Origin: Bacteroidales bacterium UBA3289
Lineage (GTDB): Bacteria; Bacteroidota; Bacteroidia; Bacteroidales; UBA932
Length of the DNA: 64,000 bases
NCBI GenBank assembly: GCA_002361625.1
Contig: DETL01000034.1
Location: forward strand, 50,425-114,424
Direction of reading: 5' to 3'
This document shows positions 1 to 8,300 of this stretch, piece by piece; position 1 is the first letter of the stretch, and each line of letters starts with the position of its first letter. A model generated the notes under the pieces. It searched no databases and had not been told where the DNA came from. It was given only the letters and a program-made list of their open reading frames with translations. The position numbers were made by a program, and so were the translations under genes.

Positions 1-854
1 ACGAATTGGCGTGGTACCGTTCCATAATACGAGCCAGCTATGGCTCCCGCGATACAAGCTTGGGTGTCCGCATCTCCGCCTAAAGAAACTGCGTTTCGAA
101 TGGTGGATTCAACGTCGTTACCCTCTAGAAAACATATTATTGCTTCTGGGACACTCCCCGGACATGTTGGATCGAAACCATAAGAAGGGCGTATCTCATC
201 AAGCGTTCTTGACAAATCATAACCGAATTTTCTCTCGATATAGGTTTTGATGCATTCTTTCGTCGTGAATATCTTTGCCAAATGAATGGCCGAGGCAACC
301 GCTTCAGCTCCTTTAATTCCTTCTGGGTGATTGTGGGAGACTCTGGCTGATATCCTAGCTATTCTCTGGCATTCCTCTAGATTTTGGCCAAATAGGCCAG
401 CTGCTGTAACACGCATGGCAGAACCGTTTCCTAAACTGTTATACGGCTCCGGATTCTCGGAACGTAGCCATTGCTTAAAGCTATGCCCGTAGCCTACTTC
501 CATATACCGCAATCCAATATCCTTCATTATAGGAACCAAGCCATCATCACTTGATGGAATTCTATAGATATCAGATAGCCACTTCATAACAGCCATAGTC
601 ATGACCGTGTCATCAGTGAAGGTTGCATTGTTGGGGAATAGTTCAAATGCAGTTGTCTTGATCCTTGTTCCTTTCAATTCGTGTGCAGACCCAATAATGT
701 CTCCGACTATTGCGCCGATTATTGCGCATTCATCCGATGCGTATCCACCATGACGTTCATCATCTCGAACTCCGTTTTTACGATTAATAATATCAGAGGC
801 ATATTCACCTAATCTGACAAAACTACGGGTGACTTTTTTGCGGTTAGAACACAT
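1..854 (-). CDS. ADP-ribosylglycohydrolase (DraG/ARH family), 3' end beyond window
   Basis: The reverse-strand frame is open from the ATG at 854 to the window edge, so about 284 residues are visible and the C-terminus is missing (perhaps 30 residues, judged from the paralogue at 17200-18060). After a 45-residue N-terminal extension come the family hallmarks IIGAIVGDIIGSAHE, FTDDTVMTMA, NGSAMRV, SHNHPEGIKGA and SLGGDADTQACIAG; the acidic TDD and D-x-D-T residues bind the metal pair in this family. Such enzymes hydrolyse ADP-ribose from proteins or small molecules. It starts 3 bases after the phosphoesterase stop, so it is the visible tail of the AT-rich operon. The family call is firm; the substrate is unknown. 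Confidence 0.88.
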   Translation of the reverse strand, partial: MCSNRKKVTRSFVRLGEYASDIINRKNGVRDDERHGGYASDECAIIGAIVGDIIGSAHELKGTRIKTTAFELFPNNATFTDDTVMTMAVMKWLSDIYRIPSSDDGLVPIMKDIGLRYMEVGYGHSFKQWLRSENPEPYNSLGNGSAMRVTAAGLFGQNLEECQRIARISARVSHNHPEGIKGAEAVASAIHLAKIFTTKECIKTYIERKFGYDLSRTLDEIRPSYGFDPTCPGSVPEAIICFLEGNDVESTIRNAVSLGGDADTQACIAGAIAGSYYGTVPRQF

Positions 855-857
855 TGC

Positions 858-1598
858 TTATCTTGTATTTACTGTATTAAAAGAGACATTATTGCCTTCT
901 ATTTCGAGGACATCAAAACCGGGGGAATTGGCCTCCTCGTAAGGACGAAGAAAATCGCTATAAGACGTGCTCACAGAAGGACTCGTGCTAAAGAGACAAG
1001 ATCCAATAATCTTTTTAAACGATCGGTGGTTATGCCCTGATAAGACTGCTACAATCTGTGGTATGGAAGTAACCACTGATATGAAGTCCACACGATTAAT
1101 CAAAATCCTCCTATCCATCCAAGATTCGGATGTTAGCACAGGGTGGTGCATAAGAATTATTGTCGGATTAGTTTGGTCTTTAACCCTCTTCACCCTCTCG
1201 AGTTCCCAATCACTTAAATGGCCTTTAGAACGATTAGTGCCATCTTCCGCGATAGCAACAGAATTAAGGAATAGGAAATCAATCCCTTGTCTTGTTACCC
1301 TGGGACAATAGACAAGTTTTCTATGCTCGATGTCGATAAGATTATGGTAATCATCATGGTTCCCATTTGTAACATATATGGGAAATGGTAGGATCGATAA
1401 AGAAATATCGGCCAGTTCATATGATCCCTTGCTCCCGTCATTTGAGATATCGCCAGTAATAACGCCGAAATCAATTGTATCCTTAAATGCTTGTATGTTT
1501 GCAATTGCTTTCTGTAAGTTATCATATGGATTAATGCCATAGATAATGGCATCAGGAGATGAGCACAAATGCAAGTCAGAAAGGTGCAGGAGCTTCAT
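858..1598 (-). CDS. Calcineurin-like metallophosphoesterase
   Basis: A 246-residue cytoplasmic protein (no signal peptide) with the metallophosphatase motif series in order: LSDLHL near the N-terminus, GDISNDG, GNHDDY, MHHPV and GHNHRS. These bind the two metal ions that hydrolyse phosphomonoesters or diesters, for example cyclic nucleotides or nucleic acid ends. The gene lies 3 bases downstream of the ABC exporter gene and 3 bases upstream of the ADP-ribosylglycohydrolase, so all three are probably co-translated. The substrate cannot be told from the sequence. It is AT-rich like the rest of the island. Confidence 0.88.
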   Translation of the reverse strand: MKLLHLSDLHLCSSPDAIIYGINPYDNLQKAIANIQAFKDTIDFGVITGDISNDGSKGSYELADISLSILPFPIYVTNGNHDDYHNLIDIEHRKLVYCPRVTRQGIDFLFLNSVAIAEDGTNRSKGHLSDWELERVKRVKDQTNPTIILMHHPVLTSESWMDRRILINRVDFISVVTSIPQIVAVLSGHNHRSFKKIIGSCLFSTSPSVSTSYSDFLRPYEEANSPGFDVLEIEGNNVSFNTVNTR

Positions 1599-1601
1599 TT
1601 A

Positions 1602-3383
1602 TTAGGTCAATTTAACAATCGAATCTGCCATGCCTGCTACTTTTTCATCATGCGTTATCAGCAAGGTAGAGCGAGATTGCATCAGTTTAGCAATGACATC
1701 CATAATGGAAGCCGCGGTCTTGGAATCAAACGGTGCTGTAGCCTCGTCCAGGATAAGAATAGGCGCGTCTTTGAGGAAAGCTCGGGCCAACGCAATCTGC
1801 TGTTTCTGTCCTCCGGAGAGACGTGATCCTCTATCACCGACAACTGTTTCATAGCCCTTCGGTAAGGAAATAATGAATTCATGGATGCCAGCTTTCTTTG
1901 CCGCTTCTTCGACATCATTAACGGAGGCCTTATCGGCCCCTAAAGCAATATTGTTGAATATGGTGTCGTTGAACAGAACAGCATCCTGGGGAACGAATCC
2001 TATGTTTTTCCTTATCGAAGCCGCCGAGACGGTCGTGATATCTTTCCCATAAACCTTGATGTCACCGGCCCGAGGAGTAAACAGTTTGATGGCAAGTTCT
2101 GCGGCTGTAGTCTTTCCTACACCTACGCTACCAACAATCGCGATACTGCTTCCTTGCTGCAAAACAAACGAGAAATCCTCAAGTACTGGAGTGACATCAT
2201 CGTATGAATACGAGACATGAGAGAACTCTAAAGCAGGTACATTCTGCTCAATCTCAATAGCCTCATTTCCATTCTGGTCATCGGTAATTTGCCCACCTCC
2301 CATATTCAGGACCTTGTTGATTCTCTCCAAGGATGCGACTTGTTTTCTGATGCTATAAGACGCCTTTGCAATGCCCCTGACGGGAGCGATGATAGAGTGG
2401 AAAATCAACAGGAAATAGACGAACTCGGCACCGGATAAACGCGTCCCGCCAGATAAGATACTATTCCCTCCAAACCAGAGGAGTAAAGCAAGAACGGTCG
2501 AAACTGTAAACCGGGTAACGGGTGAGGATAAGGCAAGAACCCTGTTCAGCTTTCTGAATGTACGCCTGTTCTCTTCATTAATCTCTTCAAAGCGTTCTGA
2601 CACTTGTTTTTCGGCATTGAATGAGCGGATTATAGTAAGGCCTCCTATTGTTTCCTCAAATTGAGAAAGAATTGTGCCTCTTTCGCTCTGTCCTTTATGA
2701 GCGAGTCTCTTCAATGAGCGACCAATGAAGATGACAATCAAGGCGCAGAGCATCAAAAGAACAAACGCGAATAGGGTTAGCTTAGGGGATATTGTGAAGA
2801 GTGTTATGAGGTATATGATGACAGGGATAGGGTGTTCTATCAACAGATCCAAAGTATTGTTAACGCACCACTCAACTTCCAGCACATCATTGGTTGTCCT
2901 GGAGACAAGATCGCCACGGTTATCCTTACTCATCAAATTTGCCGGGAAGTCGAGAATCTTGTCGTAAAGTTCTTTCCGGAGGTCACGCAAAATGCCTACT
3001 CTCATTGGAATCCTGAAGAATTCTGCAAGGAACGAGCAGCCATTACTGAGAAGAGATGTAATGATAATGAACAGGGCTATAATCATCAACCCATATCCGG
3101 CACCGTGTTCAAGGGATGCTCTTTGGAGGTAATACAGTGTGTTATTCTTTACGAAATCGAAGATATCTTGAAAGGATGAGCTTGCCGGGCTATTCATTAT
3201 CTGTATCGATTCCACAGATATGCCAAACAGCATGTTTATTATCGGAATAACGGCTGAAAAACCTACGATGCTGAATACTGAACTTAATGCCATGAAAAGG
3301 ATATTAAGTCCGATGCTGCCCTTGTATTTCGGGAAAAACCGACCTATCAGCCCCAGATAATTCATGCTGCCTTTTTTTGTCAT
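1602..3383 (-). CDS. ABC exporter, fused permease and ATPase (MsbA-like half transporter)
   Basis: About 590 residues: an N-terminal six-helix transmembrane domain and a C-terminal ATPase domain. The ATPase shows Walker A GSVGVGKTT, signature LSGGQKQQ and Walker B ILILDEAT. The order membrane domain then ATPase is that of homodimeric exporters of lipids, peptides or drugs. The frame could begin at 3419, inside the TonB receptor gene; the ATG at 3383, 5 bases after that gene's stop, gives the simplest junction, and an ATG at 3365 is also possible. No peptidase or bacteriocin gene is nearby, so the substrate is unknown. Its position after a TonB receptor suggests cell-envelope traffic. Confidence 0.87.
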   Translation of the reverse strand: MTKKGSMNYLGLIGRFFPKYKGSIGLNILFMALSSVFSIVGFSAVIPIINMLFGISVESIQIMNSPASSSFQDIFDFVKNNTLYYLQRASLEHGAGYGLMIIALFIIITSLLSNGCSFLAEFFRIPMRVGILRDLRKELYDKILDFPANLMSKDNRGDLVSRTTNDVLEVEWCVNNTLDLLIEHPIPVIIYLITLFTISPKLTLFAFVLLMLCALIVIFIGRSLKRLAHKGQSERGTILSQFEETIGGLTIIRSFNAEKQVSERFEEINEENRRTFRKLNRVLALSSPVTRFTVSTVLALLLWFGGNSILSGGTRLSGAEFVYFLLIFHSIIAPVRGIAKASYSIRKQVASLERINKVLNMGGGQITDDQNGNEAIEIEQNVPALEFSHVSYSYDDVTPVLEDFSFVLQQGSSIAIVGSVGVGKTTAAELAIKLFTPRAGDIKVYGKDITTVSAASIRKNIGFVPQDAVLFNDTIFNNIALGADKASVNDVEEAAKKAGIHEFIISLPKGYETVVGDRGSRLSGGQKQQIALARAFLKDAPILILDEATAPFDSKTAASIMDVIAKLMQSRSTLLITHDEKVAGMADSIVKLT

Positions 3384-3388
3384 ACCGA

Positions 3389-6097
3389 TCAGAATTTCAA
3401 CTGAAGCTTTATGCTCCACATACGTCCCAGTGAGTAGAACATGTAAACATCATCAGGATTCACTTCCTTTGTGGCCGCTGAGACATTGGACGGATTCCAG
3501 GCCTTCTCAATATAGTGGCTGTCAAGAATGTTGTTCACCAAACCGGAAAGAGATGCGTCCATTCCTGCAATCTTGAATGAGTAGCTCGCCCTGGCATCAA
3601 GAGACCCGCCTGCAGGTGCTTTCCATGGCTCGCTTCCGTAGACTTCCTTACCTATGGACAGATTGCTGCCAGAAAGGGAGTAATAGGCGTAATTCCGGTC
3701 GAAATGCGTGTATCCGCCTCCAATCTTAAACCCTTTGATGGGCTTAAATAAAGCATCGACTGAAGCGGTAGTCTGCGCAGAACCGCCGACATGTATGCCT
3801 TTCATATTGATAACTGCCCATGCATGATCTTCGGCACCTGGTGTAGTAACACCACCGTCCATGTTGATAGCCTGGCCGGACAGGTTATAAGCGTAGCCCT
3901 TTACATTGTCACTATCCCATCTCCAGTCACCAATCGAGAGCATTCCTGAAATCTCCACCCATCGGAAAGGACGTGTGGTTAGTTCAACCTCCACTCCTAA
4001 ATGGCGAGAGTTCACTCCCGTCATGTTCAAATAATACTGACCGTTCAACTTTCCTCTTTTGGCCATAGCCTTATCAAGCCATTCAATGAAGTAGCCATTT
4101 ACGGCCAGATCAACATATTCATTGTGGAAACCATAACCCAATTCAGCAGAAGCGGCCTTCTCATTTGCGACACGTTCATTGATTTTATGAGATGAGGTCG
4201 CAGACATAAAGACGCCACCTTTGAACTTCGGAGCCCTGGAGACATATCCTATGTTGGCATAGATATTATGATTCTCGTTGATGTTGTAGTTGGCACCGGC
4301 TTTAATGTTTCCACCCCAGAATGTTGCAATATCTGATTTGGCTTTATCCTGGGAGTAATAGAATCGATCATATCTCCAGAACTGCGAATTGCTGAGGGCA
4401 CCAGCAACGAATGCGCTAAAATTGTTCCCAACATATTCAAGCTGCGCAAATGCACCTTCCTGAACAATGTGAGAATCATAATCGCGATAGAGGATATCTC
4501 CAATCCCAAGATGGGCTTGTTTCCACGCATCTGTTGCAATTGGGTTGTTGTCACTAGATACATCACCACGGCCCGGATCAATATAATAAGTGCCGCCAAG
4601 CAAGTCATCCAATGTGTTCTGATGAAGGGCTTTATACGAGCGAACATCTAAACCCGCTGTAAGATGCATGTCGGAAAAAGACTGTTTGTAAGTGGAAACC
4701 AATCCGTATGTTCCGTAGTTGCCAATAGTATTCGACATTACTAAGAGAGACCCGCGGTCAGATGAGGCATTGACGCTCTCGATCTTTGCATAATCAAAAG
4801 TGCCGTCATTCGCCCGGAACTTGGTGTTGAGCTCACCAAAATCAGCACTGTACCAATCATACTCCGAATACGTGTCCTCATCAGCAAGGCCAGAATGGGA
4901 GTAACCCTTTCCGAAAGAGTAATATGCACTGGTACTCAAACTTGCTTCAGAACTAATCTGCCAGACATGACTAAGGAATGCCATGGCATTAGTGAAGTGT
5001 TCCAGCCCTTGTGAACGTCTCTGTCCATTGCTATTGTAACCGAGTTCCGGATTGTATTTGGTCCAATCACCATTCACTTTATACAGCGAACGAACCTTGG
5101 CCCATTCTGATTGAGTAAGCGCATCTTTTCTGGAGTAATGCTCCTGAACCGAACCAAAGGCAGTAAAACTAAGCTGATGCGAGTCATTCAAACGCTTTGA
5201 GATGTTGGTAAAGAAGTCCGATACCTTGAATTCTCCACCATCAAAATAGCCGTCTCCGGAAGATCGCCCACCCTGAAGTGTCACAGACCAGCCGTTCTTC
5301 ATTAGGCCGGTGCTAACTGAAAAACCTAGTTTTTGGAATCCATCGTTACCAAGACCATAGCTGATAGACCCTCCCTGCGTCGTTTCAATCCCCTTTGTAA
5401 TAATATTGATTGTGCCACCAACAGAAGGGGAGGCAACCTTACCAGAACCTATACCTCTTTGAGATTGAATCATAGATGCCGCATCCGACAAACTAGCCCA
5501 GTTTGACCAATATACAATGCCATTCTCAGGGTCATTGACGGGAATGCCGTTGATCATCACGGCAATGTTACTGTTGTCAAAACCTCTCATATAAATCTCG
5601 GAATCTGCCCATCCGCCTCCTTGTCGGTTAGCATGAACGCCGGGGGTGCGTTTGAGGATTTCTACTAGTTCTTGATTCCCTAAGTTCTCATTTAGCATCG
5701 ACGCTGAAACAGCGCTTACGGCGATTGGCGTCTTTCGGGGAAGTGCTATTTGCCCAATAACTAAGGCATCTTTCAGCAGGAGATTATCTGGCTGCATTTT
5801 GAGAACGCCAACATTGTCTCGCCCGGAGATGTCGACATCAAGTGATTCAAATCCAAGGAAAGAGAGTACGATGGAAGTAGTTCCATTCTTTACTGTTAAA
5901 GAGAATGACCCGTCCGAGGAACTAACCGTGCCATAGTTTCCAGATAGAGTACTAATAGAAACACCTGCAAGACGAACAGATGAGGACGCATCTTCGACAA
6001 AACCGATTATTGTCCTGTCCTGAGCGGCGAGGCTTGCTGTGAACGCGAAGCAAGTAGAAAGGATTGCGATTGTTTTTTTTAGAGCACCTATTCTCAT
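3389..6097 (-). CDS. TonB-dependent outer-membrane receptor with CarboxypepD-like N-domain
   Basis: About 902 residues. A signal peptide ending SLAAQ is followed by a carboxypeptidase-regulatory-like beta-sandwich (about 25-115), a plug domain with IYMRGFDNSNIAVMING and GGTINIITKG, and a long aromatic-rich beta-barrel ending in LQLKF, as expected for insertion by the BAM machinery. It is shorter than SusC proteins, lacks the SusC start pattern and has no SusD partner, so it is more like a metal-chelate, cofactor or small-ligand receptor. The ATG at 6097 is chosen over a GTG at 6121 because the signal peptide then starts correctly. The stop almost touches the ABC exporter start. The ligand is unknown. 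Confidence 0.88.
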   Translation of the reverse strand: MRIGALKKTIAILSTCFAFTASLAAQDRTIIGFVEDASSSVRLAGVSISTLSGNYGTVSSSDGSFSLTVKNGTTSIVLSFLGFESLDVDISGRDNVGVLKMQPDNLLLKDALVIGQIALPRKTPIAVSAVSASMLNENLGNQELVEILKRTPGVHANRQGGGWADSEIYMRGFDNSNIAVMINGIPVNDPENGIVYWSNWASLSDAASMIQSQRGIGSGKVASPSVGGTINIITKGIETTQGGSISYGLGNDGFQKLGFSVSTGLMKNGWSVTLQGGRSSGDGYFDGGEFKVSDFFTNISKRLNDSHQLSFTAFGSVQEHYSRKDALTQSEWAKVRSLYKVNGDWTKYNPELGYNSNGQRRSQGLEHFTNAMAFLSHVWQISSEASLSTSAYYSFGKGYSHSGLADEDTYSEYDWYSADFGELNTKFRANDGTFDYAKIESVNASSDRGSLLVMSNTIGNYGTYGLVSTYKQSFSDMHLTAGLDVRSYKALHQNTLDDLLGGTYYIDPGRGDVSSDNNPIATDAWKQAHLGIGDILYRDYDSHIVQEGAFAQLEYVGNNFSAFVAGALSNSQFWRYDRFYYSQDKAKSDIATFWGGNIKAGANYNINENHNIYANIGYVSRAPKFKGGVFMSATSSHKINERVANEKAASAELGYGFHNEYVDLAVNGYFIEWLDKAMAKRGKLNGQYYLNMTGVNSRHLGVEVELTTRPFRWVEISGMLSIGDWRWDSDNVKGYAYNLSGQAINMDGGVTTPGAEDHAWAVINMKGIHVGGSAQTTASVDALFKPIKGFKIGGGYTHFDRNYAYYSLSGSNLSIGKEVYGSEPWKAPAGGSLDARASYSFKIAGMDASLSGLVNNILDSHYIEKAWNPSNVSAATKEVNPDDVYMFYSLGRMWSIKLQLKF

Positions 6098-6146
6098 GAA
6101 TCTTTTTTCTATTCTATACACCCCAAAGGAATAATCTTACATATTT

Positions 6147-7229
6147 TTAAAACTCAATTGAGTTGTGTAAACCTGTCCTATAATATGACTGCGGTATGGA
6201 GTCGAGAGGCTCTGGCAACTTCTTGTCATAGAAGATAAACAGGTTATCAGTAGCTCTTGTTACAGCCGTTTCTATAACAGTCTCGGGATTATTCCATACA
6301 ATTCTCGAATCGAATCCGATGACAAAGACAGTATTAAAGTGAATCCCATATGCGCTGGCTATGGTCGTCAATTTGGGGATAGAGGAGCCAGGATTCCAAG
6401 TGTCTAACCCATCCTCTCTACCGGGCAAGTATCCCTCTATGATCATCCCTAACTTAATAAATGAGTCAAGAGCCTCTTTAACTAGATTTCGAGTATAACA
6501 TAGCACTCCAACGTTATCATACTCATGGGCCTTAACCAACTGCTGTACACTTAAGCATTGATCCTCGATAGAACCCATCCTTGCAATGACAGGAAGACGC
6601 CACCTTACAGAAGTCAAGGGTACGACATGTTTGAATCTTGAAGCCAGTCGTAAACACTCGTTGGGAACACCAAATGGAGAATGAAGGGAATAAAAGCGAC
6701 ATCCTGAAATAGCCTTGCTGATCTCATCAATCGTAGCAGAATCTTCTCTTCTACAAATTGGATTGCCGTAATAGTCTCCAAAAAGAAGAAGATATTGGGT
6801 CAGTGATTGAAGCGTTTGTATCTGATAAAGAGAGTACCTATGAGAATCATCAAGAAAGATAACATCATATCTGGCACTCTCTTTGGTTACGTCATAAAAA
6901 GCAGCACACCGTAAGCCATATATACCTAAGGCTGTAGCCGCATGCTTTACATATTTGAGCGCCAAAGAGGTGCCAGCAACATAGAGACATTTTTTCCCTT
7001 CATCAACAAGACGCTTTGCCCTCAATAATGCCAAAACCGTTTTCCCGGTGCATGGAGCGCCAGATACTAATTCCGATGAATCAAGATGTCTATTTAGAAG
7101 CTCGACTTGCTCAGGAGGAAGGATTGCCCCTGAAAAAGGATCTCGCGTTCTTGGTGGAAACACTTCATCTAACTCATCTTCACGGATAACCCAATTCTTC
7201 ATACGCTTTATTAGTTCTTCTTGAAACAC
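6147..7229 (-). CDS. Degenerate superfamily 1 helicase-like ATPase
   Basis: A 360-residue protein arranged like the compact SF1 helicase encoded at 10536-11597. It keeps a Walker A loop (GAPCTGKT, residues 57-64), a motif III-like LLLFGDYYG, a motif V-like segment HFNTVFVIGF and a motif VI-like AVTRATDNLFIF. The Walker B motif, normally DEAQ, reads DDSH (127-130), and the motif IV arginine context is weak. It may therefore bind ATP without full helicase activity, or act with the other helicase as a pair. GTG at 7229 gives a 21-base gap after DUF1848; an ATG at 7202 is the alternative start. Last gene of the five-gene core before the TonB receptor. Confidence 0.72.
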   Translation of the reverse strand: MFQEELIKRMKNWVIREDELDEVFPPRTRDPFSGAILPPEQVELLNRHLDSSELVSGAPCTGKTVLALLRAKRLVDEGKKCLYVAGTSLALKYVKHAATALGIYGLRCAAFYDVTKESARYDVIFLDDSHRYSLYQIQTLQSLTQYLLLFGDYYGNPICRREDSATIDEISKAISGCRFYSLHSPFGVPNECLRLASRFKHVVPLTSVRWRLPVIARMGSIEDQCLSVQQLVKAHEYDNVGVLCYTRNLVKEALDSFIKLGMIIEGYLPGREDGLDTWNPGSSIPKLTTIASAYGIHFNTVFVIGFDSRIVWNNPETVIETAVTRATDNLFIFYDKKLPEPLDSIPQSYYRTGLHNSIEF

Positions 7230-7250
7230 GGACAGTGTGGGAATATCAAC

Positions 7251-8300
7251 CTAGTCGATAATACTCTCTGAATAGTCATTGTGGAGATCCTTGTTCTTAA
7301 GTACGGATTCTCGACTAGTATTGGCATAGCAATACACACAAAAGTGTCGGCAGGTGTTGTACATCCCGATATCTTTGCTTATCATGCATCCACATACCTT
7401 ACGCTGACCCTTATCCTTGAGATTTTTTCTTTCCACGGGGATCTCTGGAATACCACCGAACAAGTCAGGTTCCGGGAGTTTACCGGTATGAAGGTAGTAA
7501 ACCAACTCTTTATCATCAGCGAAGAGTTTCTCCATCAGTTCCCCATCGATACACCGATTATGCTCGATGCCAAACCTGTCTAGGTCAACACTTTCCCCGC
7601 AGGTAGCCAGCGTCAGATTCCATCCTTCTTCCTTCCAGTGATCACGAAGCTTGGCGAGCCCTTCAACCAACTCGGTCAAATATGAGCCTGAGGGTTCAGC
7701 TGACTCGACAGTATCACGCGTAAAGAAGGGTGTTTCCTTTATAAGATTGTTCTGAACTTTACGGTATGCCTTTACATCAATGAAGCTGAATACCAGTTTA
7801 TCGGTATAACCCTTCATCTGATTTCCAACATGATATACCTTCGTCAACAGTTGCCTGGCAGAAAGGTTTGGCGTAACGATAAGAGGGTCAAACCTCCAAA
7901 TGACCTTCTCCTTCCCAATAGTGTCAGAGAGCCGCTTAAATACTTCGACCCGATGGCCAACTGGCCCAACGTTCGGTTCAAATCCCTCATCCACATAATC
8001 ATTTAACGTCACCTGAAAGTAATAGTGAAGTCCCAATCTATCCAGTTCGGGAAGATATTTCAACATCGGTTCCGGATTCTTCGTCCAGAAAACCACAACC
8101 TTCGTCTTGGCGAAGGAGATATACATCGGTTTTTGGTTGAAGGGATTGTACCAAACACAATAGCCAGCTCGCAGACGATTCATGAACCAGTCTGCATAGA
8201 AAGCCGGAATATCTGTCGAACGACTTGCTGAAACTATAATCGGTGCATGACCGATTACCGTTTTCCCGGACGGAAGCGAAATTGTTACCTCATTACTCAC
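7251..8300 (-). CDS. DUF1848 family protein with C-terminal radical-SAM-like cysteine cluster
   Basis: A 349-residue protein whose N-terminal half (VSASRSTDIPAFY, WTKNPEPM, FQVTLNDY, WRFDPLI) matches the DUF1848 family pattern. The C-terminus carries C303-x-C305 and C317-x3-C321-x2-C324 in the context GMYNTCRHFCVYCYAN. Pfam notes that this C-terminal cluster resembles the N-terminal iron-sulphur site of radical SAM enzymes. No function is established for the family. The GTG start overlaps the stop of the 744-residue gene as GTGA, so the two are translationally coupled. Finding it between two helicase-like genes and a nuclease-methyltransferase suggests a role in nucleic-acid modification or repair, but this is inference. 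Confidence 0.82.
   Translation of the reverse strand: MSNEVTISLPSGKTVIGHAPIIVSASRSTDIPAFYADWFMNRLRAGYCVWYNPFNQKPMYISFAKTKVVVFWTKNPEPMLKYLPELDRLGLHYYFQVTLNDYVDEGFEPNVGPVGHRVEVFKRLSDTIGKEKVIWRFDPLIVTPNLSARQLLTKVYHVGNQMKGYTDKLVFSFIDVKAYRKVQNNLIKETPFFTRDTVESAEPSGSYLTELVEGLAKLRDHWKEEGWNLTLATCGESVDLDRFGIEHNRCIDGELMEKLFADDKELVYYLHTGKLPEPDLFGGIPEIPVERKNLKDKGQRKVCGCMISKDIGMYNTCRHFCVYCYANTSRESVLKNKDLHNDYSESIID

Noticed and set aside
11..250. Plus-strand 79-residue frame at the left edge
   Set aside because: It is opposite the ADP-ribosylglycohydrolase, whose motifs read through on the minus strand.
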